From the NCBI GenBank assembly GCA_021521415.1, contig JAIQDT010007359.1, positions 80,310 to 144,309 on the forward strand: a stretch of DNA of 64,000 nt. Direction: 5' to 3'. The translations under genes were made by a program, and so were the position numbers. The notes under the pieces are model-generated. The model was given only the letters and a program-made list of their open reading frames with translations, was not told the DNA's origin and did not search any database. The DNA is from Bidens hawaiensis. Taxonomy: Eukaryota > Streptophyta > Magnoliopsida > Asterales > Asteraceae. Each line of letters starts with the position of its first letter. Positions within the stretch are counted from its first letter, which is position 1. This document shows positions 45,513 to 54,540 of the stretch, in pieces.

Positions 45513-46838
45513 ATAATTTTCCACATGAAGTTCTTATGCATATCCAAGCAGTCATGCAGGAGAAGGATGAAAGTCCGTGGTTTGCCGATTTCGCAAATTA
45601 TCTAGCTTGTAGAATCCAAAGAAAAGGGCTTACTCATCAACAACGGAAGAAATTCTATTCCGACCTTAAGTTCTACTTCTGGGAAGATCCATACTTGTTT
45701 AGGATAGGTGCCGATCAGGTTATTCATAGGTGTGTAGCAGGAAAGGAAACCTTAGATATTCTCAAACACTGCCATGAAGGACCTACTGGGGGACACCACG
45801 GTACCGCCGCTACGGTAAGAAAGGTGTTTGATGCAGGATTTTTCTGGCCCACCATATACAAAGATACACATGCTTTGTTCCAAGCATGCGATACTTGTCA
45901 AAGAGTCGGAAACATCTCAGCCAAAAATGAGATGGATCAGAAAGGCATTCAAATTTGTGAAGTCTTTGATGTATGGGGAATAGATTTCATGGGCCCATTT
46001 CCTAACTCATTCGGAAATAAATACATCCTTGTAGCAGTCGACTACGTATCTAAATGGGTAGAATCACAAGCTCTTCCCACTAACGATGCTCGAGTAGTTG
46101 CACGATTTCTGAAAAATTTATTTTCACGATTCGGTACTCCAAAAGCCCTAATCAGTGAAAAAGGTACCCACTATTGTAATGCATTAATAGACAAAGTCTT
46201 AGCACGATATGGAGTTCAACACCAACTAGCAACACCATACCACCATCACACCAGTGGGCAGGTAGAGGTCTCAAATCGAGGAATTAAAAGGATCTTAGAA
46301 AGAACCATAGGGATGAATCGCAAAAATTGGGCAGAAAATTAGATGACGCTTTGTGGGCCCTTAGGACAGCCTACAAAACTCCCATAGGAACGACACCTTT
46401 CAAACTAGTTTATGGGAAAGCATGTCATCTGCCAGTAGAATTAAAACACAAAGCCTACTTCGATCTAATGTCTGCCGGAATAAACCGGGAAGATCAATTT
46501 GACGAACTCGAAGAACTAAGAACGTTGGCCTATGAAAATTCTTGGCCTTACAAAGATAATACTAAACGTCTGCACGACGCCCATTTAAAAGGAAACAAGA
46601 AATTCCAAGTTGGCGATCGTGTACTGTTATATAACACACGTTTACGTCTATTCCCATGAAAATTGAAATCACGATGGACAGGCCCATACATAGTTGAGTC
46701 AGTCTTTGACTATGGGACAGTCGAGATTTCAAATTCAAACGGCCAAAAGTTTAAAGTCAATGGACATCGATTAAAACCATATATCGATGGACCATTTGAA
46801 AAAGTTTCGGAGGAAGTAACCCTCCAACTCCCTAAATA
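45513..46838 (+). pseudogene. Integrase of the 14.5 kb Athila
   Basis: Zinc-binding part with [12 protein letters not shown] and CDTCQRVGN. Core with [10 protein letters not shown], then [13 protein letters not shown], where Glu stands at the second catalytic Asp (SDRGTHFCN in the other Athila), and [14 protein letters not shown] with the Glu. A one-base loss near 46338 and a TGA at 46657 break the frame. SRWTGPYIVESVFDYGTVEI and KVNGHRLKPYI end the protein at TAG 46836-46838. Confidence 0.92.
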
Positions 46839-46916
46839 GAAAATTAAGGAGACAAGGTCTGGAAAAGACCTTCACAAACTAGGCCTAGTAAAAATTTGTT
46901 TATAAAAAAAACTAAA

Positions 46917-47040
46917 ACACGGGGCGTGCTTAAGAAAGCACGGCGCCGTGCCGCAATATGTGGGCCGGAATCTTCGCTGCAAAAATCTCAGTCAAACTAG
47001 TTCGTAACAGGATTGTCAGAGTAAAAACACGGGATGTGCT
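46917..47040 (+). promoter_or_regulatory. CACGG palindromes upstream of the first post-pol ORF
   Basis: ACACGGGGCGTGC at 46917-46929 and GCACGGCGCCGTGC at 46938-46951, 21 bp apart, then a weaker ACACGGGATGTGCT at 47027-47040. The last ends 16 bp before TATAAAA at 47057-47063. Confidence 0.7.
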
Positions 47041-47056
47041 TAGGTATCTGGTTGGC

Positions 47057-47063
47057 TATAAAA
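47057..47063 (+). promoter_or_regulatory. TATA-like box before post-pol ORF A
   Basis: GGCTATAAAAGGC is a textbook-like TATA context, 67 bp before ATG 47130. It lies outside any LTR. Confidence 0.55.
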
Positions 47064-47129
47064 GGCACCCCTTTATAATGCATTCCTTGCACCAACCAAA
47101 ACCAAAACACTCCTCTCTGAAAATTCAAC

Positions 47130-47417
47130 ATGCCTACTGAAATGAGTGAAGCAATTCCCGTTCCTCGACAACCGAGAAACGATGCCCGCCATGTTTCCAA
47201 AACCGACCTTCTTTTGAAACTTCAAGAACTCGTCAATGAACTCACCGAAATGAATCTCCTTGCTAAGATGCGTCTCGTTAAACTCACTGAATCAGTGGAA
47301 AACATGAAAATGGAACTTTGAGACATTAACGAACAACTCCAGTTTCAAGTTCTCAGTTTCACGTACTTTTCACCACCAGGACCATTCGGAGGAGGAAAAC
47401 CTTTCGGGGAAATCTAG
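47130..47417 (+). pseudogene. Post-pol ORF A, small coiled-coil protein
   Basis: MPTEMSEAIPVPRQPR, then a heptad-type helix (LLLKLQELVNELTEMNLL...LTESVENMKMEL). A TGA at 47319-47321 lies in the frame, and beyond it INEQLQFQVLSFTYFS and a Gly/Pro-rich end (PPGPFGGGKPFGE) run to TAG 47415-47417. The total would be 95 codons. I do not recognise it. Layout (basic start, coiled coil, Gly-rich end) resembles ORF B downstream. Confidence 0.5.
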
Positions 47418-47671
47418 GAAACTTAATTTTTTGTTTTCATATGTAAACAAGTGCATTACGCACATTGTGTTAGGAATTTCGGGCTTAACCCGAGTATTTT
47501 TTTATCATTAGGAAAACTGGGCTTATCCCATATTTGTTTTAGGACCTTTAACTTTAATGAAAAACAGTTTTTAGGATGACCAAACTCTTAAAATAACATG
47601 CTAAACATCATTCTAAAAATTCCGGCTCTCGCATCTTGCTGAAAAATAAAAGAAAATCTCAATAACTAAAA
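47418..47671 (+). other. Spacer between ORF A and the next palindromes
   Basis: AT-rich, containing TTCGGGCTTAACCCGAG (an inverted repeat, about 47478-47495) and no ORF. Confidence 0.45.
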
Positions 47672-47818
47672 GCACGGGTCGTGCTTCTAAAAGCACGAGG
47701 CCGTGGTCACACCAGAATCTTCAGCATGATACGCGCTGACTCCGTACAATTCTCTGACTCAGAAATATTTATTCTCCTCGAAGCACGGGGCCGTGCTTTC
47801 AAGAGCACGGGGCCGTGT
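47672..47818 (+). promoter_or_regulatory. Two CACGG palindrome pairs upstream of post-pol ORF B
   Basis: Pair one: 47672-47684 and 47693-47706. Pair two: 47783-47796 (GCACGGGGCCGTGC) and 47805-47818. Starts within pairs are 21 and 22 bp apart. The last ends 16 bp before TATATAA at 47835. Confidence 0.75.
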
Positions 47819-47834
47819 TCGACCTTCCAGTCTC

Positions 47835-47841
47835 TATATAA
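47835..47841 (+). promoter_or_regulatory. TATA-like box before post-pol ORF B
   Basis: CTCTATATAATGCATGC, 52 bp before ATG 47893. Confidence 0.55.
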
Positions 47842-47892
47842 TGCATGCAAGAAACTCACTATTCCATTCACACCAAACACAAAATTACTGAA

Positions 47893-48234
47893 ATGGAAAG
47901 CAATAAAGTTGAATGGAGGCCAGTGAGGAAAGGCAAGCAACATGAATCTTCCTCAAACCTTGAGGAGGAAGTCATGAGGCTACAATGCATTATGAGAGAC
48001 CAAGTCGAAAGCCACATCCAAACTGAAGCTCGTGTAATCGAGCTAATCAACAAAGTCGAACTACTTCGGTTTGAAAACTTCCATGTTGTGGATGGCCACC
48101 ACAAAGATGTGGCTTCTAAGCTCAACTTTCTCAACCAAGAAATCACAAAGCTCGACAAAAAGCTTTTCGAGCTCTTGGAAGTTAAGCAAGCCCCACCACA
48201 CATTCAAGACCTGTTCGGGAATGGCGGTCGTTGA
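47893..48234 (+). CDS. Post-pol ORF B, small coiled-coil protein
   Basis: 113 residues from ATG 47893, chosen because an upstream in-frame ATG at 47845 lies only 4 bp after the TATA-like box. The basic start WRPVRKGKQ is followed by a long coiled coil (LEEEVMRLQCIMRDQVE, VIELINKVELLRFEN, LNFLNQEITKLDKKLFELLE) and a tail PHIQDLFGNGGR. The frame is intact. No family recognised. A coiled-coil product next to gag-pol could be structural, but this is inference. Confidence 0.55.
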   Translation: MESNKVEWRPVRKGKQHESSSNLEEEVMRLQCIMRDQVESHIQTEARVIELINKVELLRFENFHVVDGHHKDVASKLNFLNQEITKLDKKLFELLEVKQAPPHIQDLFGNGGR

Positions 48235-48452
48235 AGTCCCGACTTTGTTTTATGTAGTTGCTCCCGCTAGTGTTATGTGTTAAGGTGTAGGATTGTTGTT
48301 GTACTTTTCATTTCATTATTTTTAACCATGTTTTATGTTTTAATGTAATTTAGGACTTTTAATTACTGTCTTAATCCTAACCTACAAAGAAAATCAGTTA
48401 AAACACGAACCAGCTTGAAAAATAAAATAAAAAAAACTGTTTGCATAATGCA

Positions 48453-48487
48453 ACACGGTACCGTGCTTCCAAAAGCACGGGCCGTGC
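48453..48487 (+). promoter_or_regulatory. CACGG palindrome pair upstream of ORF C leader
   Basis: ACACGGTACCGTGC (48453-48466) and GCACGGGCCGTGC (48475-48487), 22 bp apart. A TTTAAAT box follows at 48512-48518, then about 120 bp of leader to a GTATGT donor. Confidence 0.65.
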
Positions 48488-48637
48488 TTTTATGTTCAGT
48501 ACAGTTACGAATTTAAATTATTAAAGCAACTTTTCTAACCATTCTACCCTAAAACCAACTTCGTCCCTGTACAAGAACCGCCGACCACTCCCTCATTTCA
48601 CTGATTTCCATATTAAATCTTCAATATCAAATCAAAG

Positions 48638-49112
48638 GTATGTTAATTTAACGAATATATTTTTCAAATTCATCTTTCTAGGTTTAGTTCAACACTAAAA
48701 TCTCTCAAATTGACTGAATCGGGTCTAAACCCGAACAATATATGGGTTATTCTTTTAGTTTAGGATGAGGGATTGTTGAATAATTGTTGGTTAAAGTTTA
48801 ATTGAAAAGAACCATTCGGGTTTGGATCTTGAGTTGAAAATCCAACACACTAAAAACCCAAATGGTATAACCGGTTAGAAACAAGGGTTCGAATCTAGAT
48901 AAAATCGAAATTAGAATTAAAAACACCAACCGTTCCTTGAACAAACACGACTCGTGGTCACCTTCTGGTCACAAAAAGTCAAAATTGGTATAAACTAACG
49001 AACAGTAACAGCACGGGTCGTGCTTCTAAAATCACGGTACCGTGCCCTACTCTCTGTTCCACTAACTGGATAAATTTTTACAAATTTTGACTAGTTTGGA
49101 TACAAATTGCAG
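48638..49112 (+). other. Candidate leader intron ahead of post-pol ORF C
   Basis: The donor is CAAAG/GTATGT. A possible branch site TTGAC lies about 25 bp before the end, and the acceptor AAATTGCAG ends exactly at ATG 49113. Length 475 bp. A second palindrome pair (49011-49023, 49032-49045; 21 bp apart) lies inside. Not tested by RNA. Confidence 0.4.
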
Positions 49113-50373
49113 ATGGCCGAGTATGATGATGATGTTCATGCAGTTTTGGTCTTTTTCGGACGTGATGCAAGGAATAGACGGGCCAACACAAGATTAACAT
49201 ACCTCAACTGTCTATATCCAGAGGCAAACTTCTATGCATACAAAGCCACATTAAAACAAGTCAACCAATGGAACCGGTACAAGGCCATTGTGAAGGGACC
49301 ATGGAGACGGGTCCTTGGTCAAACAGGAGAGGCTATAACCGAACTTACAAAAGAGTTTATGGCTTCTTTCAAAATAATGACCAAGAACCTGGATATGTGG
49401 GAGGAAGACGCCATTGAATTCAGATGCGGGGGCATATGCCACATAACTTCTTTCACTCAACTCGGTATAGATCTGGGAATATACACGGAAGAGGAAACAG
49501 ACCAAGAAATCTGGTTCAGGGCAGGAGCAACATTTGCAGATGAAGACGGTGACGATGATGCTGAAGCTAGAAACACACGTTTAGAGGCATGGGAACAACT
49601 GAGTTACGGAACTGAGAACTATAATGCAAGCGTTTCAAAGAGCACTGCACTACGTGACCCGCTTATGAGATACATCCACAGCCTGCTCAGTCACACTGTC
49701 ACTGTTAGAGGTCAAAGTGAGGGGGTTGTTAATCTAAAGGATCTTTGGGCACTTTATTGCATGAAGAACAGCGTCCCATGCAACATCACGTATCTATTCT
49801 GCAAACTGTTCACGACAAATGCAGATGCCAGAGGAAACACACCAATCATTGGCGGGCCATGGATTTACAACCTCTATGAGGCCTATGGTGTAGACAGGGA
49901 AGGTACCAGAAGCCCAGATTCGATTTCTCTAACCATTGATTATTGTATTAGCATGCATATGGTCCAACGAATCAGACAGAACCCGGATGTGTGGAGGTTT
50001 TGTGAAAAGTATAACCAGGTTTGGGACCCCGAAGACCCTGCATAGATTATGCTTCAGGATGTGCCCGAGAAGAGATGATCATCGCCCAGACAGTACCGAT
50101 GCCGCATCTACAATCAAAGAGGAGGCCCATCTTCATCAGGGGCCGGCCCCAGTTTGTCACATGATGACCGATACTCACTCGAGGGCCTGTACGGCCTAAT
50201 TGATCAGTTCTAAGAAAGAACCGCCGCCTCATTTGACAGAATCACAGAGCAGATGGCTACCTCAGATGCAAAACGAGCAGCCGAATACGCAGAGACAAGG
50301 CGAGAGATTGATCGTTTGTTCTATCGCATGGACAGGCAGTTCGGGCCATTTGACCCGAACACGGGTAGCTGAT
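49113..50373 (+). pseudogene. Post-pol ORF C, ATHILA ORF1-like protein of about 420 codons
   Basis: The frame MAEYDDDVHAVLVFFGRD runs unbroken for 310 residues with WRRVLGQTGEAITELTKEFMASF, FRCGGICHITSFTQLGIDLGIYTEEE and VVNLKDLWALYCMKNS, patterns of the ATHILA ORF1 family found downstream of pol. After TAG 50043 the same frame continues through TGA 50079 and TAA 50214: YNQRGGPSSSGAGPSL, then DRITEQMATSDAKRAAEY and RLFYRMDRQFGPF, ending TGA 50371-50373. So the true gene is about 420 codons with three stops in its last quarter. It has no clear membrane segment. Function unknown. Confidence 0.75.
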
Positions 50374-50796
50374 GAGTCGCGGTACTGGTAGGTTGGGTAT
50401 TGCCATGCATCGGTTGGTAGCACTTTCATGACACTTTTATTACAATTATGTCTGTTTGAACAATTTACATTCCGTCGTTTACTTGTTTTTTTGTGTTTGG
50501 TTGGACACTTTTATGGTTGTGGGTGCCAAGACATTATTAGTAAGTACTTATTTTGCCCGTTAGGGCAAGGGATGGATGATTCCATACCCAATTTTCAGCA
50601 AATTATGCTTGGTTGTCTGTGATTGTTTGCAGTTTTATATTCTACAAGTACAAAACAGGAAAACGGGCGATAAACAGGGGACGCTCTGTCGAAATTTCGT
50701 TAGCCCTTAGGGAAGTACCTATCCATTTTAAACCACGATACTTAATTAGAATTTTTATCTTTCAATAAATCTTTGCACATTGAGGACAATGTGAGA
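50374..50796 (+). other. Spacer after ORF C
   Basis: T/A-rich and without a convincing ORF. It ends with TTGAGGACAATGTGAGATT before an internal PPT-like tract. Confidence 0.45.
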
Positions 50797-50815
50797 TTCA
50801 AGTGTGGGGAGGGGA
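50797..50815 (+). other. Internal PPT-like tract
   Basis: TTCAAGTGTGGGGAGGGGAA repeats the context of the true 3' PPT (TTCAAGTGTGGGGATGTT at 52281-52299), but no LTR start follows. Confidence 0.6.
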
Positions 50816-51314
50816 ATTACTTGACCAACTGCTTGCTCAAATAATCATAAAAATTCTCTAAGTAAAATTTATTTTTGACACGGCAAACAAAGATTATTTT
50901 TATAAAACCTAACGAAATATCCAATAAATTTTTTTGCAAATAACCAATTACTATTCTACTATAACCAAAAAAGTGAAAAAGTAAAAAGAAGTTTTGTAAT
51001 ATTGAGAAGAAATTTATGCAGAATATGGCGTTTATACACAATCCCTCCGTTAGTGTGAGATAAACCTCATGTCATATAAATATTTTTTTTGGAAGCTTTG
51101 AGTGAGTCATATGTTTCGCGTAATTTAGAACTTGTCATTTACAACTAATCATTTCAAGACCGCACGAAGAGTTATTTAAAGAAGAAGGTAATGTTTTCAC
51201 CTTTCCCTCAAACCATTCCCCAAATCACAAAACCCAAAAACCTTCACCACTTTATACATCTCACCGGTAAAATACAACACTGGTCTTTTACCGGCAGACC
51301 CTAAAGAACTGGAA

Positions 51315-51479
51315 ATGCATTCTTTCGATTTCAATTTCCTTTGCTGCATACATTTCACAAAACCTATGTTGCCTCCAGAACTTAGAGAGAGAATCTTTCT
51401 CTTTAGTAATGAGGTGAGGAAAAAGTGGTGCCAAGATGAACAAGGCCACCATTTTGTGGAGTTTTCAAAAACGCAATGA
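51315..51479 (+). CDS. Post-pol ORF D1, 54 residues
   Basis: From MHSFDFNFLCCIHF to LPPELRERIFLFSNEVRKKW and HHFVEFSKTQ. The open frame extends upstream to 51192 without another ATG. It overlaps ORF D2 by the four bases ATGA (51476-51479). Not recognised. It could also be the upstream part of D2 separated by a frameshift. Confidence 0.35.
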   Translation: MHSFDFNFLCCIHFTKPMLPPELRERIFLFSNEVRKKWCQDEQGHHFVEFSKTQ

Positions 51480-51733
51480 AGAGAAGAGTAAAAAGATACG
51501 AACGATGTTTGGGCTGTGGAAACTGGTCCCATGAAGGAAGATGTAGAAAAAGTCAAACTCAGTCTCAGCATGAATATACCGAACTAATGATGGTGGGGGC
51601 TATTAGGCTCATAGCCGAACGATCCACTAGAGTTGGAAGTTATGTTCAAAACAGGATTGAGGAAGAACTAATCCACATCCTCGACAAAACTGGTCTTGAC
51701 GATCTGGCCTTAAAAGAGTCACTAGGTTTGTAA
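51476..51733 (+). CDS. Post-pol ORF D2, small protein with a CCHC-like motif
   Basis: 85 residues: MKRRVKRYERCLGCGNWSHEGRCRK gives Cys-X2-Cys-X4-His-X3-Cys near residues 11-23, one residue short of a gag knuckle. A helical part follows (LMMVGAIRLIAERSTRVGSYVQNRIEEELIHILDK). The basic start plus a CCHC-like motif suggests nucleic-acid binding, by inference. It lies between the internal PPT-like tract and the 3' LTR and no family is recognised. Confidence 0.45.
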   Translation: MKRRVKRYERCLGCGNWSHEGRCRKSQTQSQHEYTELMMVGAIRLIAERSTRVGSYVQNRIEEELIHILDKTGLDDLALKESLGL

Positions 51734-52280
51734 AAAAACAACCAAAAAAAAATTAAAAAAAAAACAATAATTTAATTTTCAGCAATTGGGAGAAAGAGCT
51801 AACCATTGAAGACATCCTAAGACTCCCGACAATCAACAAAAGTTGTATTTATCATCCTCACCATCATTAACCTTAACCCTTGCACCACCACAAAATACCA
51901 AAATCCCTTCTCACCCAGAACCAACCATTATTACCTTCTGATTTATGCAACCCTTCAAAAAGGTGGAGATTTGAACTTGTTACAGGCTTATTTATCACAG
52001 GTTACGTATTGACTAAGAGTGTTCACATACATACATCACAGGTATGATCAGATATTAAACCGAGTGTGAATGAACATTGTGAGAACGTGACGTTCTGCAT
52101 AAACAGAAGCTCATAAAAACAAAATTGCCTTTTTATTTATCACTACATATATTCCTAGGAATTAAGGTTGGTTATTTTGTTTCCATTTTCTTGGAACTCT
52201 ATTAGGGGATGTTTAAGCTTTAATCCAAGCTTGCTGTTTTTAGAGAGTATTTATAAATAGATTACTTGAGGACAAACAAT
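51734..52280 (+). other. Spacer before the 3' PPT
   Basis: No gene seen. A-rich start, then AT-rich DNA. Confidence 0.45.
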
Positions 52281-52299
52281 GTTCAAGTGTGGGGATGTT
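52281..52299 (+). other. 3' polypurine tract of the 14.5 kb Athila
   Basis: TTCAAGTGTGGGGATGTT directly before TGATGTACAT. Confidence 0.9.
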
Positions 52300-53965
52300 T
52301 GATGTACATAAAATTACACATATTTTTAGCATCAAATAATCTCTAAAAACTGCAAATTCTATCAAATAACACAGCACATAAGACTACTTATCATAATAAA
52401 ATATAATTTCAGGTGAAACCAAGTCCCAAACAATGAAACAAGCAAAAAGACGAAGAAAAACGGAAGAAAGCCCCGTGCTTATGAACACCAGAAAAGACAC
52501 AAATCTACAAGAAAGGACAAAAACTGGGAACAAAAGCACGAGGTCGTGCCCCTTGCCCACAAGGTCGTGGTCATACATAAGAAACGACAAAAAAATCTGG
52601 CACCTGTCATAATAATACACGGGGGCGTGCCTACGTAAGCACGGGGCCGTGCCCCTCACTCCAGATTGCATATAAATAGTAGCTCATGCTGCACTCATTT
52701 GTTGCGCCTTGAAGAGAGTTCTATCCGGTTTTCACTTATAAAAACACCCACTAACACTCATATTGAAGATCTAGTGAAGAGTTTGAAGGCTTGGAGATCA
52801 TCATCATCAACCATCATCATCATCATTAATAAGGAATATTCATCCACATTTGGTTAGATTGTTCTAGTTTAATCATGTGTTTGTTGTTATCATCCATTCT
52901 AATGTTCATAACTATGCTCGTTATGAGCTAAACTCCATTTACCATCTAAAACTATGAAGAAGCTTGTTTTACTTGATAATTATATAAAACATGTGGTTTA
53001 GTCTATTAAAGTATATGGTTATCTTGCAATTATCTTTTGATGAGAAATATTTCACCATCTTAAATCAACAATTCAAAGTTGGTGATTGTCAATTATATTG
53101 GCAATCATTCATGATCGATTCATGTTCTTGAAAGATAGAAATACTTTGATAAATTATCAAAATATGAATCCTTATATTGTATTTAGAAATGATGAGATAT
53201 AAGTTATAATCTATTTCTCTAGTCTTGTTAATCCGAAAATGGCTTTGCTTAGGATATCATGCTAGTTAAAGAAATCATATGTTAATGGAATGTGTAAGTA
53301 TAACCTACTTAAATCAACCAAGGGGAGGTTGTGTGAGTTAACTACAACCACCCGAAGTTGTGAGAATTGGAATTTGAGTAATCGGAGTCAATCCTAATCT
53401 TTCTACTTTACGAAACTACTTGCCAACTTAAATTGACATTCTCGAGGTAGCATGACATTAGGAAAGGGTCGACTTTAAAATGCGCATGCTACTCTCTTTT
53501 TGTCATATATGCTCTCTTAGAAATGAGGAGCTATCTATCATATATTATTACGGCAAGTTTTACCACATGTTTACGTATTAATCATCAATGGTAATCACCA
53601 ATGATAAAATGGAGTGGATTCTTGATCTTAGTTGGTAACCTTCATGTAATTGAACTACTTGTTTAGAATCTTTTCATCTTGGTCACCTAATTATTTATAT
53701 TTTATAAAAAGTTCAAAAATTAACCCCAAAATTATTAAAACTTCCGATTAAAGTAAAACGACGATTCATTATTAGAAACATTTGTGTCCACGGATCGATA
53801 CTTGGTTCTTACCGATATATTCTACAAATGCGATAGGTACACTTGTATATTTTGTGTGTGTTTAGTCGCTGTAGAAATCATTTTTATAAATTTAAAACAC
53901 GATCTTTTTCAAAAGCTAAATATCCAATCCATCATATTTTACAAGCCACACTCGCACACGCATCA
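52300..53965 (+). repeat. 3' LTR of the 14.5 kb Athila
   Basis: 1666 bp matching 39495-41169. The last bases differ: TTTTACA is followed by an extra AGCCACACTCGCACACG before CATCA. TATA at 52671, palindromes at 52536, 52617 and 52639. Confidence 0.92.
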
Positions 53966-53970
53966 CTACT

Positions 53971-54535
53971 CATCGTATTTCTAGTTTTATTATAACCCTC
54001 AACGGATGGGGGTCCGGGGGCAGGCGCCTCTGGCAGCGGGGTTCTAGTGGTCCAAGGGGCAGAGCCCCTGGCTAGGGTCGAGCATTTTCTATTAACTGTC
54101 TTAACACATTTTCCATTAGAATTTTAAATCCTTATTTAATTCGCCATCCCATTCACTATAACGAATTAAGCCTAATTTGTTATCAGAACACAGCCTAATT
54201 CGTTATTCACACATGATCTGATTCGTTATCTTTCTTTAGCTGGTTGATTATTCTAGTTCCTTATCTTTCATGATCTGATTCGTCATCTTGTTCGTTATCT
54301 CATCATAATGAATTGGCAAATAACAAATCACCTGATTCATTATCTGGTTCGTTACCCTAGTTCGTTAGCCTAATTCGTTATCTTGACTTGACCTAATTCG
54401 TTATCTTAATATAGCGAATGGGTAGGTAACGAATTAAAGGTTTATTCGTTATCAAATCACACGAATGAGTCCCATTCTTTATGACCGCGTAACGCGTTAA
54501 TCAGTCATAATGAATCATCCCAGTTCTTATCCAGA
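53971..54535. repeat. Right continuation of the cut LTR, with hairpins and a TTCGTTAT array
   Basis: It starts after the CTACT duplication. A GC-rich block (54005-54085) holds GGGGCAGAGCCCC. From 54150 to 54460 ATTCGTTAT(C) and its complement ATAACGAAT recur about 15-20 times in both orientations. No ORF. Confidence 0.6.
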
Positions 54536-54540
54536 CTTTG

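Larger units (their letters stand above)
39495..53965 (+). mobile_element. Complete Athila-like retrotransposon of 14.5 kb
   Basis: LTRs at 39495-41169 and 52300-53965, PBS TGGCGCCGTTGTCGGGG at 41177, PPT before 52300, and CTACT flanking both ends (39490-39494, 53966-53970). Gag-pol (41457-46838) has the Athila motif set. About 5.4 kb of post-pol DNA carries at least four more reading frames. LTR copies look about 95 % alike by eye. Gag-pol has many stops and one-base deletions. Confidence 0.93.

Noticed and set aside
47707..47943. - strand ORFs over the palindromes
   Set aside because: The open frame results from the palindromic GC-rich sequence, and similar shadows occur at each palindrome pair.
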